Positions 25,614 through 33,626 of a stretch of 50,700 nucleotides of DNA are shown one piece after another. Within the stretch, counting starts at the first letter, position 1, and each line of letters opens with the position of its first letter. Position numbers and translations under genes: made by a program. This DNA comes from Acinetobacter pecorum. GTDB lineage: Bacteria; Pseudomonadota; Gammaproteobacteria; Pseudomonadales; Moraxellaceae. Location of the stretch: the NCBI RefSeq assembly GCF_014837015.1, contig NZ_JACSPT010000020.1, forward strand, positions 1-50,700. The letters are read 5' to 3'. Below the pieces are notes generated by a model. It was not told the DNA's origin and made no database searches. It worked only from the letters and a program-made list of their open reading frames with translations.

Positions 25614-25642
25614 ACTATATCACAATATCTCCAATTTGTCAA
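25614..25642 (-). promoter_or_regulatory. Near-consensus sigma70 promoter for the virion operon
   Basis: On the minus strand TTGACA (25637-25642) and TATAGT (25614-25619) are separated by 17 bases. No T7-type RNA polymerase gene is present, so host polymerase must transcribe the virion genes. This is the strongest promoter-like match upstream of them. Confidence 0.75.
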
Positions 25643-25741
25643 TATGTAGTGGTTATAATGAAACTTAGATACAATATATAGTGTTTTTAATTTCAATTGT
25701 TCTCATGTTCCCTATACTTTCTAATTGTCCTCATTCGTTAT

Positions 25742-25754
25742 ATAATGACATTAT
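25742..25754. promoter_or_regulatory. Palindromic operator over the -10 box of the GNAT toxin-antitoxin operon
   Basis: ATAATGACATTAT is a perfect palindrome around a central A that overlaps a TATAAT-like -10 (25741-25746), 22 bases before the antitoxin ATG. Such placement fits autoregulation by the antitoxin or the complex. Confidence 0.5.
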
Positions 25755-25775
25755 CTAAATAGGAGAAGAAACCTT

Positions 25776-25952
25776 ATGGCTACTGTCTCTTTTAATAAAA
25801 ACTTTGTGGTGAGCAATCCTACTGCAATCAAGATGATCAGTGAAGATATTGCTAACCCTCGTTATGTTGAAATTAAGAAACGAGATCTCAAAGTAGAGAA
25901 TGCAAAAGGTATTCAGTTATTAAAAAAACGCTTGTCCAGCTCAGCGAGATGA
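25776..25952 (+). CDS. Antitoxin of GNAT-type toxin-antitoxin pair, 58 aa
   Basis: A small protein starting MATVSFNKNFVVSNPTAIKM and ending KGIQLLKKRLSSSAR, with a strong ribosome site (AGGAGAAG). The N-terminal strand (TVSFNKNF) and the C-terminal LLKKRLS pattern recall short antitoxin-like partners found directly upstream of GNAT genes in many bacteria. Its stop overlaps the toxin start (ATGA). It would neutralise the acetyltransferase and repress the operon through the palindrome at 25742. Confidence 0.7.
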   Translation: MATVSFNKNFVVSNPTAIKMISEDIANPRYVEIKKRDLKVENAKGIQLLKKRLSSSAR

Positions 25953-26488
25953 TAGAAGCGTTTAGTCCAAGTGAACTAAACGAAATTCTGTCATCTTTTT
26001 CATGCCCTCAAAATTCTGATGTTGAAGATTTTCTTGTAAATCCGAATAAGGCTATTCGCTTTGAGTTAACCGAGAACTCAAGAACCTACATTATTCTAGA
26101 TGATGAAACTTCAAATCTTTTAGGCTATTTTTCTTTAACCTTCAAAGAAATTGTCCTAGAAAATAAAAAAATCAGCAAAACAGAAATTAAAAATTTAGAT
26201 GGAATAAGTAAGAATGCAAGCCGCATTAAAGCTTTTCTTATAGGCCAAATTGGAAAAAATAAAGGCATTAATAATAACTACTTGAATCTTCAGTTAATAC
26301 TTGACGATGTATACACTGTGATCTCTAAAGTCCAATCATTGATTGGTGGAAGAGTTATTTTCTTAGAATGTGAAAATATACCAGGATTAATTAGACTATA
26401 TGAGAATCATGGATTCAAACTGCTCGAAACTGAAGATCCTGATTGTGCAAAATTAAAGACAATGTACATCAACATTGCTCAGAAATAA
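25949..26488 (+). CDS. GNAT-family toxin-like acetyltransferase
   Basis: A 179-aa GNAT protein with RTYIILDDETSNLLGYFSLT (substrate-side strands), RIKAFLIGQIGKNKGI (acetyl-CoA loop, QxGKNxG form), and a C-terminal FLECENIPGLIRLYENHGFK motif. GNAT toxins of toxin-antitoxin pairs acetylate the amino group of charged tRNA; whether this protein does so is inferred from the operon, in which a 58-aa partner overlaps by four bases. It converges on the next gene with a 20-base overlap. Confidence 0.75.
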   Translation: MIEAFSPSELNEILSSFSCPQNSDVEDFLVNPNKAIRFELTENSRTYIILDDETSNLLGYFSLTFKEIVLENKKISKTEIKNLDGISKNASRIKAFLIGQIGKNKGINNNYLNLQLILDDVYTVISKVQSLIGGRVIFLECENIPGLIRLYENHGFKLLETEDPDCAKLKTMYINIAQK

Positions 26489-26825
26489 TTTTTTTTAAAT
26501 CTTCACTTAAATCTGTATAGCATTCTGTTGTTGAACCATTAAAACTAATTTTTGGTCTGTAATGAAAACTTTCCATTTCTGTTTTGAATTGTACTTCCAA
26601 GTCATAGACGGCTTCGGCTGTTCCAGGTAATTCAAGTAGGATTTGCCATTCATAAGGCATTGAGCGTACTGTGCCGTAACGAGTCAGTATGTTATTGACT
26701 GTAACACCCAATTTATAAAACGACTCTTCCTTATCCCAACATTTGATTAAGTAGAAGATAGGCTGTCCACCATTTAGTACAGCTTGATCTATAAAGGATT
26801 GTCGTTTGCATCCCTTAATCTTCAT
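26469..26825 (-). CDS. T5orf172/GIY-YIG-like protein, 118 aa
   Basis: The pattern FYLIKCWDKEESFYKLGVTV, LTRYGTVRSMPYEW, then AVYDLEVQFKTEM and ISFNGSTTECYTDL resembles the T5 orf172 variant of the GIY-YIG nuclease fold. In that variant YLI and YKLG stand for GIY and YIG, and the later Glu (ECY) is the metal ligand. Such proteins occur in phages as homing or DNA-processing nucleases. Activity is inferred. Follows the 109-aa gene with an 11-base overlap. Confidence 0.6.
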   Translation of the reverse strand: MKIKGCKRQSFIDQAVLNGGQPIFYLIKCWDKEESFYKLGVTVNNILTRYGTVRSMPYEWQILLELPGTAEAVYDLEVQFKTEMESFHYRPKISFNGSTTECYTDLSEDLKKIISEQC

Positions 26826-27144
26826 TTTGTTTAACTACTTTTTTAGTACGAGGTTTTTTAGTTGCTTTAAGTTTTGGCCTAGTATCAGCTTTATCAGTAC
26901 CTATAAGTTTTAATTCTTCTTTAATGATCTGATTAGCATCTAAGGCGTTGTAGATACTTGTTTCATGAGTAGTAATAGAAAACAGATCAGGGGATTTGTA
27001 GTAATCCTCAAATAGAGCAATAGGAATAGTTGGTCCATTTAAGATTAGTTTTAGTTTAGTGGTATCTGTAAACTCAGGAATGATGTCGTAATATGTGACA
27101 AGTACGAGCTTATCAGCTTGATAGATTTTATATACTGAATACAT
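26815..27144 (-). CDS. hypothetical protein with basic C-terminal tail, 109 aa
   Basis: Not recognised. The first 80 residues are mixed strand/helix; the last 20 are very basic (KLKATKKPRTKKVVK), suggesting nucleic-acid binding. It is the first gene of a two-gene leftward operon with the T5orf172-like gene, served by the promoter at 27253-27281. Confidence 0.6.
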   Translation of the reverse strand: MYSVYKIYQADKLVLVTYYDIIPEFTDTTKLKLILNGPTIPIALFEDYYKSPDLFSITTHETSIYNALDANQIIKEELKLIGTDKADTRPKLKATKKPRTKKVVKQNED

Positions 27145-27252
27145 AGTTTCTCTTTTTAATTTAATGTTTTTCTTATTATTTTTGATGTGATTTTAAGCCT
27201 TCGGTTTTATGGCTGTTTAGTATAACTATTTGTTATATGAAAACAGATAATA

Positions 27253-27281
27253 CATTATCATTTTTTATATTATTTGTCAAC
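27253..27281 (-). promoter_or_regulatory. Sigma70 promoter for the 109-aa/T5orf172-like operon
   Basis: Minus-strand TTGACA (27276-27281) and TAATGT (27253-27258) with 17-base spacing, about 110 bases before the ATG at 27144. Confidence 0.65.
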
Positions 27282-27389
27282 CTTTATAAATTTTAGTAAT
27301 AAGAATGCCTAATCTGCATAGGCTATTTAAACTATTCTTTGGAATACTAATAAACAGAGTAGTAGCAGACAGTTCAATGTGAGTCCTTG

Positions 27390-27683
27390 TTGTGTACGGT
27401 AGTACACAATATGGATGATAGATTGAATACTGTCTGTTAATGGTTGATATGGTGTTGTGTCCGTAAGGATACAGTGACATAGAAAGTATGTTACAGATAT
27501 CAATTCTATTTCTATCTACTATTTAATTAATTATTTAGTTAATAGGTATTTAAAAAACAAGTAAGTAAAGAGCAGCCAGTTCAAGATTAAATATGGATCT
27601 GTGCCTGTTAAGGTACAGTTCAGGTTTAAGATTGTTATTGGCTGTTAAAAGTAAAAATATGTTTGTGTCCGATAGGATACAAA
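27390..27683. repeat. Four related small hairpins
   Basis: The four are TTGTGTAC-GGTA-GTACACAA (27390-27409), TGTGTCC-GTAA-GGATACA (27456-27473), CTGTGCC-TGTTAA-GGTACAG (27599-27618) and TTTGTGTCC-GATA-GGATACAAA (27662-27683). They share a TGTG/CACA base, a four- to six-base loop and mostly a CC/GG closing pair, and come in two pairs about 65 bases apart. Related TCC...GGA hairpins precede the genes at 30605 and 35481. Function unknown. Confidence 0.6.
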
Positions 27684-28329
27684 TATGATTTTAGTTTGTT
27701 ATAGGTTAAGTAAAAAATAAGTAAATAGAAAAGAATGAGATTTGAAGCTCCTTAGAGCTTTAAATTGAATGGTTATTTATTATTTAATTCTTTATTCTTG
27801 AAAAACAAGAAACAACAAATTTATATCTGTTGATAACTTCTACTTTTCCATTACCCTACTTGTAATAGTAATGCGGAAATGTCAAAAAAATTAGACAATT
27901 TTATTTATAAAACACCATAAAAAACCAGTATTTATAAGAATATTTTAGATTTTATACACTGTCTAATTTTTTTAGAACATCTTTTTAATTTTTAGACTCT
28001 TTTAAATTCAAACTTTGAGCTGTTGTTGCGAACAATCAATATCTAAATCGAGTCACTATAGAAACAGAGCAACGTCAGATCAAAGTATCACGCCCATGAT
28101 GGTATCAGATAATTGAAACTATTTGTTGGCGTGAATAACGCACCTTATTTTTTAATTGTAGTTGTGAATCCGATGTTTGATTAGGGGAATTTTTCTGTCT
28201 ATTTTTTTCTAAAAAAGCTCTATTTCTCGTATAGAAATGCTAAATTTATTAGATGTTAAATCTTTATCTGATATATAAATATCAATAGCTTAGGTGTTGT
28301 TTACTATATTTTAATGTCAAAAAAAATAG

Positions 28330-28358
28330 TTGACATTGATATTCAAATTTTATACAAT
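28330..28358 (+). promoter_or_regulatory. Near-consensus sigma70 promoter upstream of the DEAH helicase
   Basis: TTGACA (28330-28335) and TACAAT (28353-28358) with 17-base spacing, about 90 bases before the ATG at 28448. Confidence 0.75.
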
Positions 28359-28447
28359 GCACGAAATAGGGGATAAGCACCCTCTAACTGCTTAAACATA
28401 TATATAAATGACATGAAAATATAAGACCTATTTAGGTATACCCAATA

Positions 28448-30352
28448 ATGGAATTACAAGATTTAATCATTGATGATGCAGTAAGTATTCAACAAAGCAC
28501 TCAAGAAAACACAATTACAATTAAAGCCGGCGACTCTTCTAAACGACTTTCGGATCTTATTAAAGACTTCCCTGAAAATTGCTATATCAATAAACAAATT
28601 ACTGGCTGTGGTGGCACCACGTTGGTTTTAAGAAATGCTGTTGATTATGTGGTATTAGTACCATACGTTAATTTACTTAAATCCAAAGTTGCCGATAACG
28701 AACATTTAGACCATATCAATATCATCAAACGTGGTGGTGAATGGACTGATAATGATGCTGAAATTTCTGAGCAATTAGCAGATCGTTCAAAGCCAAGAAA
28801 GATCATCTGCACCTTTGATTCACTTCCTGCTTTAATGAAGATTAAAGGTTTTGTTCCAGGTGAGTTCAAACTACTCGTTGATGAAGCGCATACACTTGTT
28901 AATTTAGGTTCATTCAAAGCCCCTAAATGCGAGTTCATCCTGCATAACTACAATAAATTTGCATCCTATGTATTTTTGACCGCTACACCAACTAAGCGTG
29001 AATATTTCCCTGATCTGATTGGGCATTTACCTTTATGTACAATTGAATGGGATAACGTAAGAGCTGTTAAATTTAACCTACAAAAATTAGATAAAGGTGT
29101 GAGTATCAACAATGCCTTATTCAATTTATGTTTGAGCTTCTTGCTTGGTCGTGAAGAAGGGAATGCTCATATTTTCTATAACTCAGTTAAAGAAATTACT
29201 CAGGTTATGGAGTGGTTAAGCAAGATTGTTGGTACTGATGGTAAACCTGTTTTCAATCGTGATGAGATCCGATTGATCTGTTCTAAGTCTGCACGTAATG
29301 AGAAGAAACTAGATACTAAATTAGGTGCATGGGGATTAGTTGACGATGTTGTAGAAAAGCCAGTAGGTAAGCTGAATTTCTATACTTCAACCATGTTTGA
29401 AGGTGCTGATATTTATGATGAGCATGGTAAAACTTACATCATCATTAATGGTTTACGTGACTATACCAAGATTGATTTTGCAGTATTAGTTCCACAAATA
29501 TGCGGAAGATTGCGAGACAGCCAATATAATGAATCTATCAATATTTTATTGAGCAATGTTCCTGAAGTTGCAAGCTGTACTAAAGAAGAATGGCAATCAA
29601 ATGTACTGACTAAAATTAAAGGTTCAAATGATTTACTTGAAGCTTTGAATAGTCCTACCAATAAAGATAAGCCTGCTGTTGTAAAAGCACTTCTGGACAG
29701 TATTGGTAAAGATCCATACATCTTCTTAAACGATGAAACCAAACAATTCTATGTATCTGATGTTGCTTTAAAATCAGAACTTCAATCATTTGAAGCTATG
29801 GAAGCAACTTATGTAGTACGTGATGTTGAAGGCGTTGATCATAACGCTTCAGGTTATTCAGCTTCATTCCGTGAACTATTAACTGATGAATCAAAACAGG
29901 TTCAATTTACTAGCCCAATCTCAGGTATGTCTAAGCTCTTGAGTGGTTATCAAAGTTTTAGTGAAACGATGGAAGAGTACGTGGCTGCTAAAGAGAAGAA
30001 AGATGATCAAATCGTTGCCTTGATTGATGCCCGAAATAAGAACTTTGCTAAATACTATGATGCTCTTGGAGCTGAAAAGATCAAAGCATTGCGCTATAGA
30101 AATAAAGATATTGATGAGCTGTATGAAGCTCAATTTGCAGCTACAGATAATAAACGTACTATCCAGGCTAGATTAGCTTTACGTTTAAGTGAATTTATTT
30201 CTAATGCCGAAGCAAAAGAAAAACTACGAACAATTTATGAAGCTCTAGAAATTAATAGAACTCCAAAAGCAAAAGATTTATTTGATTGGTACGATTTAAA
30301 ACCAACTAAAGTTAAAGGTGAAAATGGATTATTGGTTGTTAAAATCAAATAA
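28448..30352 (+). CDS. DEAH-box SF2 helicase-like protein without the Walker A lysine
   Basis: A 634-aa protein with superfamily 2 helicase motifs: motif I INKQITGCGGTTLVLRN (about 47-63), DEAH at 145-148 (LLVDEAHTL), TAT at 178-180 (FLTATPT) and motif VI PQICGRLRD near 355. The lysine normally in GxGK[S/T] is Gly here (GCGGTT). The C-terminal 270 residues are helical and not recognised. Next to the candidate origin and driven by a strong promoter, it may unwind DNA for replication of the plasmid form. Related phage helicases with degenerate Walker A exist; ATPase activity here is uncertain. Confidence 0.75.
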   Translation: MELQDLIIDDAVSIQQSTQENTITIKAGDSSKRLSDLIKDFPENCYINKQITGCGGTTLVLRNAVDYVVLVPYVNLLKSKVADNEHLDHINIIKRGGEWTDNDAEISEQLADRSKPRKIICTFDSLPALMKIKGFVPGEFKLLVDEAHTLVNLGSFKAPKCEFILHNYNKFASYVFLTATPTKREYFPDLIGHLPLCTIEWDNVRAVKFNLQKLDKGVSINNALFNLCLSFLLGREEGNAHIFYNSVKEITQVMEWLSKIVGTDGKPVFNRDEIRLICSKSARNEKKLDTKLGAWGLVDDVVEKPVGKLNFYTSTMFEGADIYDEHGKTYIIINGLRDYTKIDFAVLVPQICGRLRDSQYNESINILLSNVPEVASCTKEEWQSNVLTKIKGSNDLLEALNSPTNKDKPAVVKALLDSIGKDPYIFLNDETKQFYVSDVALKSELQSFEAMEATYVVRDVEGVDHNASGYSASFRELLTDESKQVQFTSPISGMSKLLSGYQSFSETMEEYVAAKEKKDDQIVALIDARNKNFAKYYDALGAEKIKALRYRNKDIDELYEAQFAATDNKRTIQARLALRLSEFISNAEAKEKLRTIYEALEINRTPKAKDLFDWYDLKPTKVKGENGLLVVKIK

Positions 30353-30604
30353 TTTTATTTTATCTAATGATTGCTTGGTATTTTTAAAATTTCATATCAC
30401 ATATTTTAAACTATTGCAATCTATATTTTAATTCGATATACTTCTCAATATAAAGAAAACAATAAAAACATTAGTGGGGCATAGTCAGCCCATATTAAAA
30501 AACATCACTGACTATAAAAAAATAAACAACTCAATATATTAAGTCTGCATCCAATCAGGATATTGCGGACTCAAAATATTTATTATTTAAAGGATAAAAA
30601 AATA

Positions 30605-31354
30605 ATGACATCATTAGTATTAAATACTCAAAACGCAACAGCATATAACACTACTCCAATTTCAGTTGTATCTACTCCTACAGTTCAAACTATGTCTTCT
30701 AGAGAGATTGCGAATCTGACAGGTAAGCGTCATGACCATGTGATCCGTGACATTCGTTCTATGCTTGAACAGCTTCAGTCCCCAAATTTGGGTTCTGAGG
30801 AATATCAAGTAATTTTAGCACCTAACAATATGACGGCAGAGATCCTACTGAACAAAGATTTATCAATTTGTTTGGTATCGGGATACAACGTACAGCTCAG
30901 AATGGCAATCATCAAAAGATGGAATGAACTAGAAGCTCAACAACAATTTGCAGTACCAACTACTTTCAGTCAGGCATTGCTATTAGCAGCTCAACTAGAA
31001 GAGCAAAAAGAACAATTAGTTTTACAGGTAGCTCAACAACAACAAGTGATTGAAGTGATTCAGCCAAAAGCAGATGTATATGACATCATTGCTAATCGTG
31101 ACAACACATACACTATAAGAGATACAGCTAAACTTCTTAAAATGCGTCCTAAAGATCTTACTGATTGGCTATTAGCTAACGGATGGATATATGGAAAGAC
31201 TTCAGCAACGTATAAACCATTCGCAGCACATGACCGCAATCATTTAAAACTTGTAGCTTCAAATTATGGAACACAAGTACGAGTGACAGGTAAAGGTTTA
31301 GTTTGGTTAACACGTAAGTTGAAAGTAGAACTTGAATCTAGTGATTTTGAATAA
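30605..31354 (+). CDS. Rha/KilAC-type phage antirepressor
   Basis: About 249 aa. The N-terminal part is a Rha domain (TMSSREIANLTGKRHDHVIR, then KDLSICLVSGYNVQLRMAII, KRWNELE). A Gln-rich coiled-coil (about 125-165) leads to a KilAC domain (YTIRDTAKLLKMRPKDLTDW, LLANGWIY, TGKGLVWLTRKL). Such proteins regulate lysogeny or lytic entry in phages. The start is set at the ATG at 30605 because AAGGA lies just before it; an ATG 42 bases upstream lacks a site. A hairpin at 30542-30571 precedes it. Presence of an antirepressor supports a temperate lifestyle. Confidence 0.85.
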   Translation: MTSLVLNTQNATAYNTTPISVVSTPTVQTMSSREIANLTGKRHDHVIRDIRSMLEQLQSPNLGSEEYQVILAPNNMTAEILLNKDLSICLVSGYNVQLRMAIIKRWNELEAQQQFAVPTTFSQALLLAAQLEEQKEQLVLQVAQQQQVIEVIQPKADVYDIIANRDNTYTIRDTAKLLKMRPKDLTDWLLANGWIYGKTSATYKPFAAHDRNHLKLVASNYGTQVRVTGKGLVWLTRKLKVELESSDFE

Positions 31355-31610
31355 GTTTAAGGGGGCATGGGAGGAGCTAGATCAGTTCCTTTCAACCTAT
31401 GATTTATCCATGCTTGCAGAGATAAATAAGGACCAGGTACATAGCCTATTGGAAGAGATCTATCCTGAAAGAATCCCATCAAAACGCATCATCACTTACA
31501 TAGACCACAAAAAGAAAGAACATATACATACTGAGTATTTCATTAATGCTGAAGAAGCTGAAGCAATACTCAAAAGGGCGAGGGAACTAAGCATTCCCTT
31601 TAAAGATTAA
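31332..31610 (+). CDS. hypothetical protein, up to 92 aa, overlapping the antirepressor
   Basis: Not recognised. It overlaps the antirepressor end by about 20 bases and has only TTG/GTG starts there (31332, 31341, 31347); the first ATG is at 31410. Reinitiation after the antirepressor stop would couple the two. Helical, charged, with a KKKEHIHTEYFINAEEAEAI segment. It probably belongs to the same early operon. Confidence 0.5.
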   Translation: MNLVILNKFKGAWEELDQFLSTYDLSMLAEINKDQVHSLLEEIYPERIPSKRIITYIDHKKKEHIHTEYFINAEEAEAILKRARELSIPFKD

Positions 31611-31622
31611 CCAGGAACAGGA

Positions 31623-31937
31623 ATGAAAAAATTAACTAAAACTGCATACAACAAATTAGTAAAAGCAAAAATATTAAGTACAGGTTTATATAACGGCACA
31701 AACGTAGAAGCAGCAGAAATTGATGATCAACTTTATGCTCACTTACAAGACATCAAACAAGATTATAAAAAAGGGGAATTAACCCTATTCAATGCAGATG
31801 CAGAAATTGCAGTTAATTATTTAAAGTTTGAAGATGCATATTCAGATGAGTTAGATATTGATTATAGCTCAGATGATTTTTACGGATCTTATGACGACAA
31901 TATGAAAGACATTAAAACACATTTTGGAGACTACTAA
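31623..31937 (+). CDS. hypothetical acidic protein, 104 aa
   Basis: Not recognised. Basic N-terminus (KKLTKTAYNKLVKAKIL), very acidic C-terminal half (DAYSDELDIDYSSDDFYGSY). Good ribosome site (AGGA). Its stop overlaps the start of the following 28-codon gene at TAATG. The charge pattern recalls DNA-mimic or small phage regulatory proteins, but this is speculation. Confidence 0.55.
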   Translation: MKKLTKTAYNKLVKAKILSTGLYNGTNVEAAEIDDQLYAHLQDIKQDYKKGELTLFNADAEIAVNYLKFEDAYSDELDIDYSSDDFYGSYDDNMKDIKTHFGDY

Positions 31938-32023
31938 TGGAAGCCGTATTAATCACTTACCTAATGATCAACTTATTTATCACACTACATTTAATTGATG
32001 TGAAACTAGATGATAGGCATTGA
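31937..32023 (+). CDS. very small membrane protein, 28 aa
   Basis: Begins ATG overlapping the previous stop (TAATG) and reads MEAVLITYLMINLFITLHLI, a single hydrophobic helix, then VKLDDRH. The size and coupling suggest a real micro-protein at the inner membrane, such as a small phage exclusion or inhibitor peptide, though its shortness makes chance possible. Confidence 0.4.
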   Translation: MEAVLITYLMINLFITLHLIDVKLDDRH

Positions 32024-32127
32024 ATTTCATTACTGCAATTAATGGCCCTTAGATCAATTGGAGCTAAAGGCATTTACTACAAAGACTGATTATCCTTTAC
32101 CCTTGTTTCCGAAATGGAGCAGGGGGG

Positions 32128-32784
32128 TTATTTTATAAAGATGTACTTCTTTAAATCTATTTTTAACTCAAAATGTGCTATTGACACTTTCGCTATGCTA
32201 TCCAGAACTTGTCTTTTAATCTGTTCATGTGTAGATCCTTCTTCAAAAGCTAGATTTACTATATCAATAAATTTATTTGTGGCTTCCATGTAATTAGTCA
32301 ATAGGATACTTGTTTTTGGACTTTCAGCTAACAAAAGAAAATTAAATTTTTCTGAACCATTTTCGTCAAGTTTACTTATAAATTGCAAACAGGATCTTAC
32401 GAACCTTGTTGGATTCCGAGGATCAATAACCGTTGAAGAATGAGAACTATCTTGAATTTTAGTATTAATATCTACAATAAGTTTTGTTTCAATATTTAGA
32501 ATATTCCAAATAGCTTTAGCATCTTTCGATATAACTTGACGATTGTGCTGATCTTTCCACGACAGAAAACCAATAATAGCTACGATAGGGGTTATTACAT
32601 AAGCAGTTGTAGTGATGATGGTATTTATACCTTGCATGTCAAAAGCACAAGCTAACGACTTTCCCTGACAAACTGCCATATATTGAAAAAAGCCACAGAC
32701 TGCTAAAACCGCAACATAGACCAGTAAGTACAAACCTACATACTTCTCTATTTCTTTGCTCATATACCCCTCGAAATAATACAA
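32128..32784 (-). CDS. Two-helix membrane protein, paralogue of the next gene
   Basis: About 211-218 aa with two membrane segments near the N-terminus (YLLVYVAVLAVCGFFQYMAV and TTAYVITPIVAIIGFLSW). These are followed directly by KDQHNRQVISKDAKAIWNIL and a long cytoplasmic helical domain. The neighbouring gene has the same layout and motif. The ATG at 32760 (MSKEIEK) may be the true start. Possible roles include signalling or membrane-linked exclusion; unknown. Confidence 0.7.
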   Translation of the reverse strand: MYYFEGYMSKEIEKYVGLYLLVYVAVLAVCGFFQYMAVCQGKSLACAFDMQGINTIITTTAYVITPIVAIIGFLSWKDQHNRQVISKDAKAIWNILNIETKLIVDINTKIQDSSHSSTVIDPRNPTRFVRSCLQFISKLDENGSEKFNFLLLAESPKTSILLTNYMEATNKFIDIVNLAFEEGSTHEQIKRQVLDSIAKVSIAHFELKIDLKKYIFIK

Positions 32785-32822
32785 TAATCCTACTTTTATT
32801 TCCTTAGTTGGACTAGGTGATT

Positions 32823-33494
32823 TTATGCAAGAATGAATTGTCTTAAATGTAGCCTTATATTCTGATTGGCTTCACAAAGTCTTTCTCTAAAATCAGTTTC
32901 GGTTACTTCAATATCTGAGACAGTCTCTTTATCACCAATTTTTTCTAAGTAAGTTTTATAGTCTTTATATATTCCATAAAATTCCATATATAAAATTGAA
33001 GCATCTTTACTACCTGAGAGTTCATTAAAATAATCAAAACGTACCATTGCGTTTTCTGTATTCTTTTTAATATTCTCGATTTTATCTAATATTTTTTTAT
33101 TCTCATTGAAATAAAGATAATCAGAAACTTGTAGATTATAGTAGTCATGGTCCAAATCTAGCGTCTCTATTGAAAGCTCTACTAAAAGATTCCAAACTTT
33201 TTTTGCTTCATCTGATATTACAGTTTTATTATGTTGCTCCTTCCATGCACCATAAAAAAGAATTATTAGTAAAGATGATAAAATTGAACCAACTGCTGAA
33301 ATCAAATAAAAAAGTAAAGTTGTATAGTCTTTAAACTCCTCATACTCTTTTGTAATTTCAGGTAGCATCGTAGTTTTCGGATTTACACCTAAAGCACTCC
33401 AATAATGATTAAATAAGAGTATTGCTAAGATAATAAATAACCCAGCACCTAAGAAACCATATTTTCCTAAATTTTTATAGATATGCTCTTTCAT
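32823..33494 (-). CDS. Two-helix membrane protein, paralogue of the downstream gene
   Basis: A 223-aa protein with membrane segments at about 12-30 (YGFLGAGLFIILAILLF) and 57-80 (LLFYLISAVGSILSSLLIIL), then WKEQHNKTVISDEAKKVWNL, nearly the same motif as in the neighbour (WK-acidic-QHN-basic-x-VIS-x-acidic-AK-x-[IV]-WN). The soluble part is helical and rich in Tyr and Asp. The pair is a tandem duplication that has diverged strongly outside this hinge. Function not recognised. Confidence 0.7.
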   Translation of the reverse strand: MKEHIYKNLGKYGFLGAGLFIILAILLFNHYWSALGVNPKTTMLPEITKEYEEFKDYTTLLFYLISAVGSILSSLLIILFYGAWKEQHNKTVISDEAKKVWNLLVELSIETLDLDHDYYNLQVSDYLYFNENKKILDKIENIKKNTENAMVRFDYFNELSGSKDASILYMEFYGIYKDYKTYLEKIGDKETVSDIEVTETDFRERLCEANQNIRLHLRQFILA

Positions 33495-33626
33495 AAAGTC
33501 CCCAAACTAATGCAGCACATCATACCGTATCCACTTATCAAATAAAGATAAATTCTTCTTTATACTCTTAAAAATACACTGTATTATCGTTGTATATTTA
33601 AAACTAAATAATAGAGTTAAACATAT

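Larger units (their letters stand above)
27145..28447. other. 1.3-kb gene-free region, candidate replication origin
   Basis: This is the longest region without a gene. It is very AT-rich and holds four related hairpins (27390-27683), a TGTTGATAA word at 27828-27836 that matches the DnaA box TTATNCACA at all but one position on the other strand, and a 14-bp inverted repeat (AAAAAAATTAGACA at 27884-27897 with its complement at 27960-27973). A strong promoter toward the helicase gene follows. An origin is the best guess because the helicase is next to it; no iterons of plasmid type were found. Confidence 0.4.

Noticed and set aside
27277..27480. 67-aa minus-strand open frame over the first two hairpins
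   Set aside because: No ribosome site, and it covers two hairpins and a promoter; likely chance.
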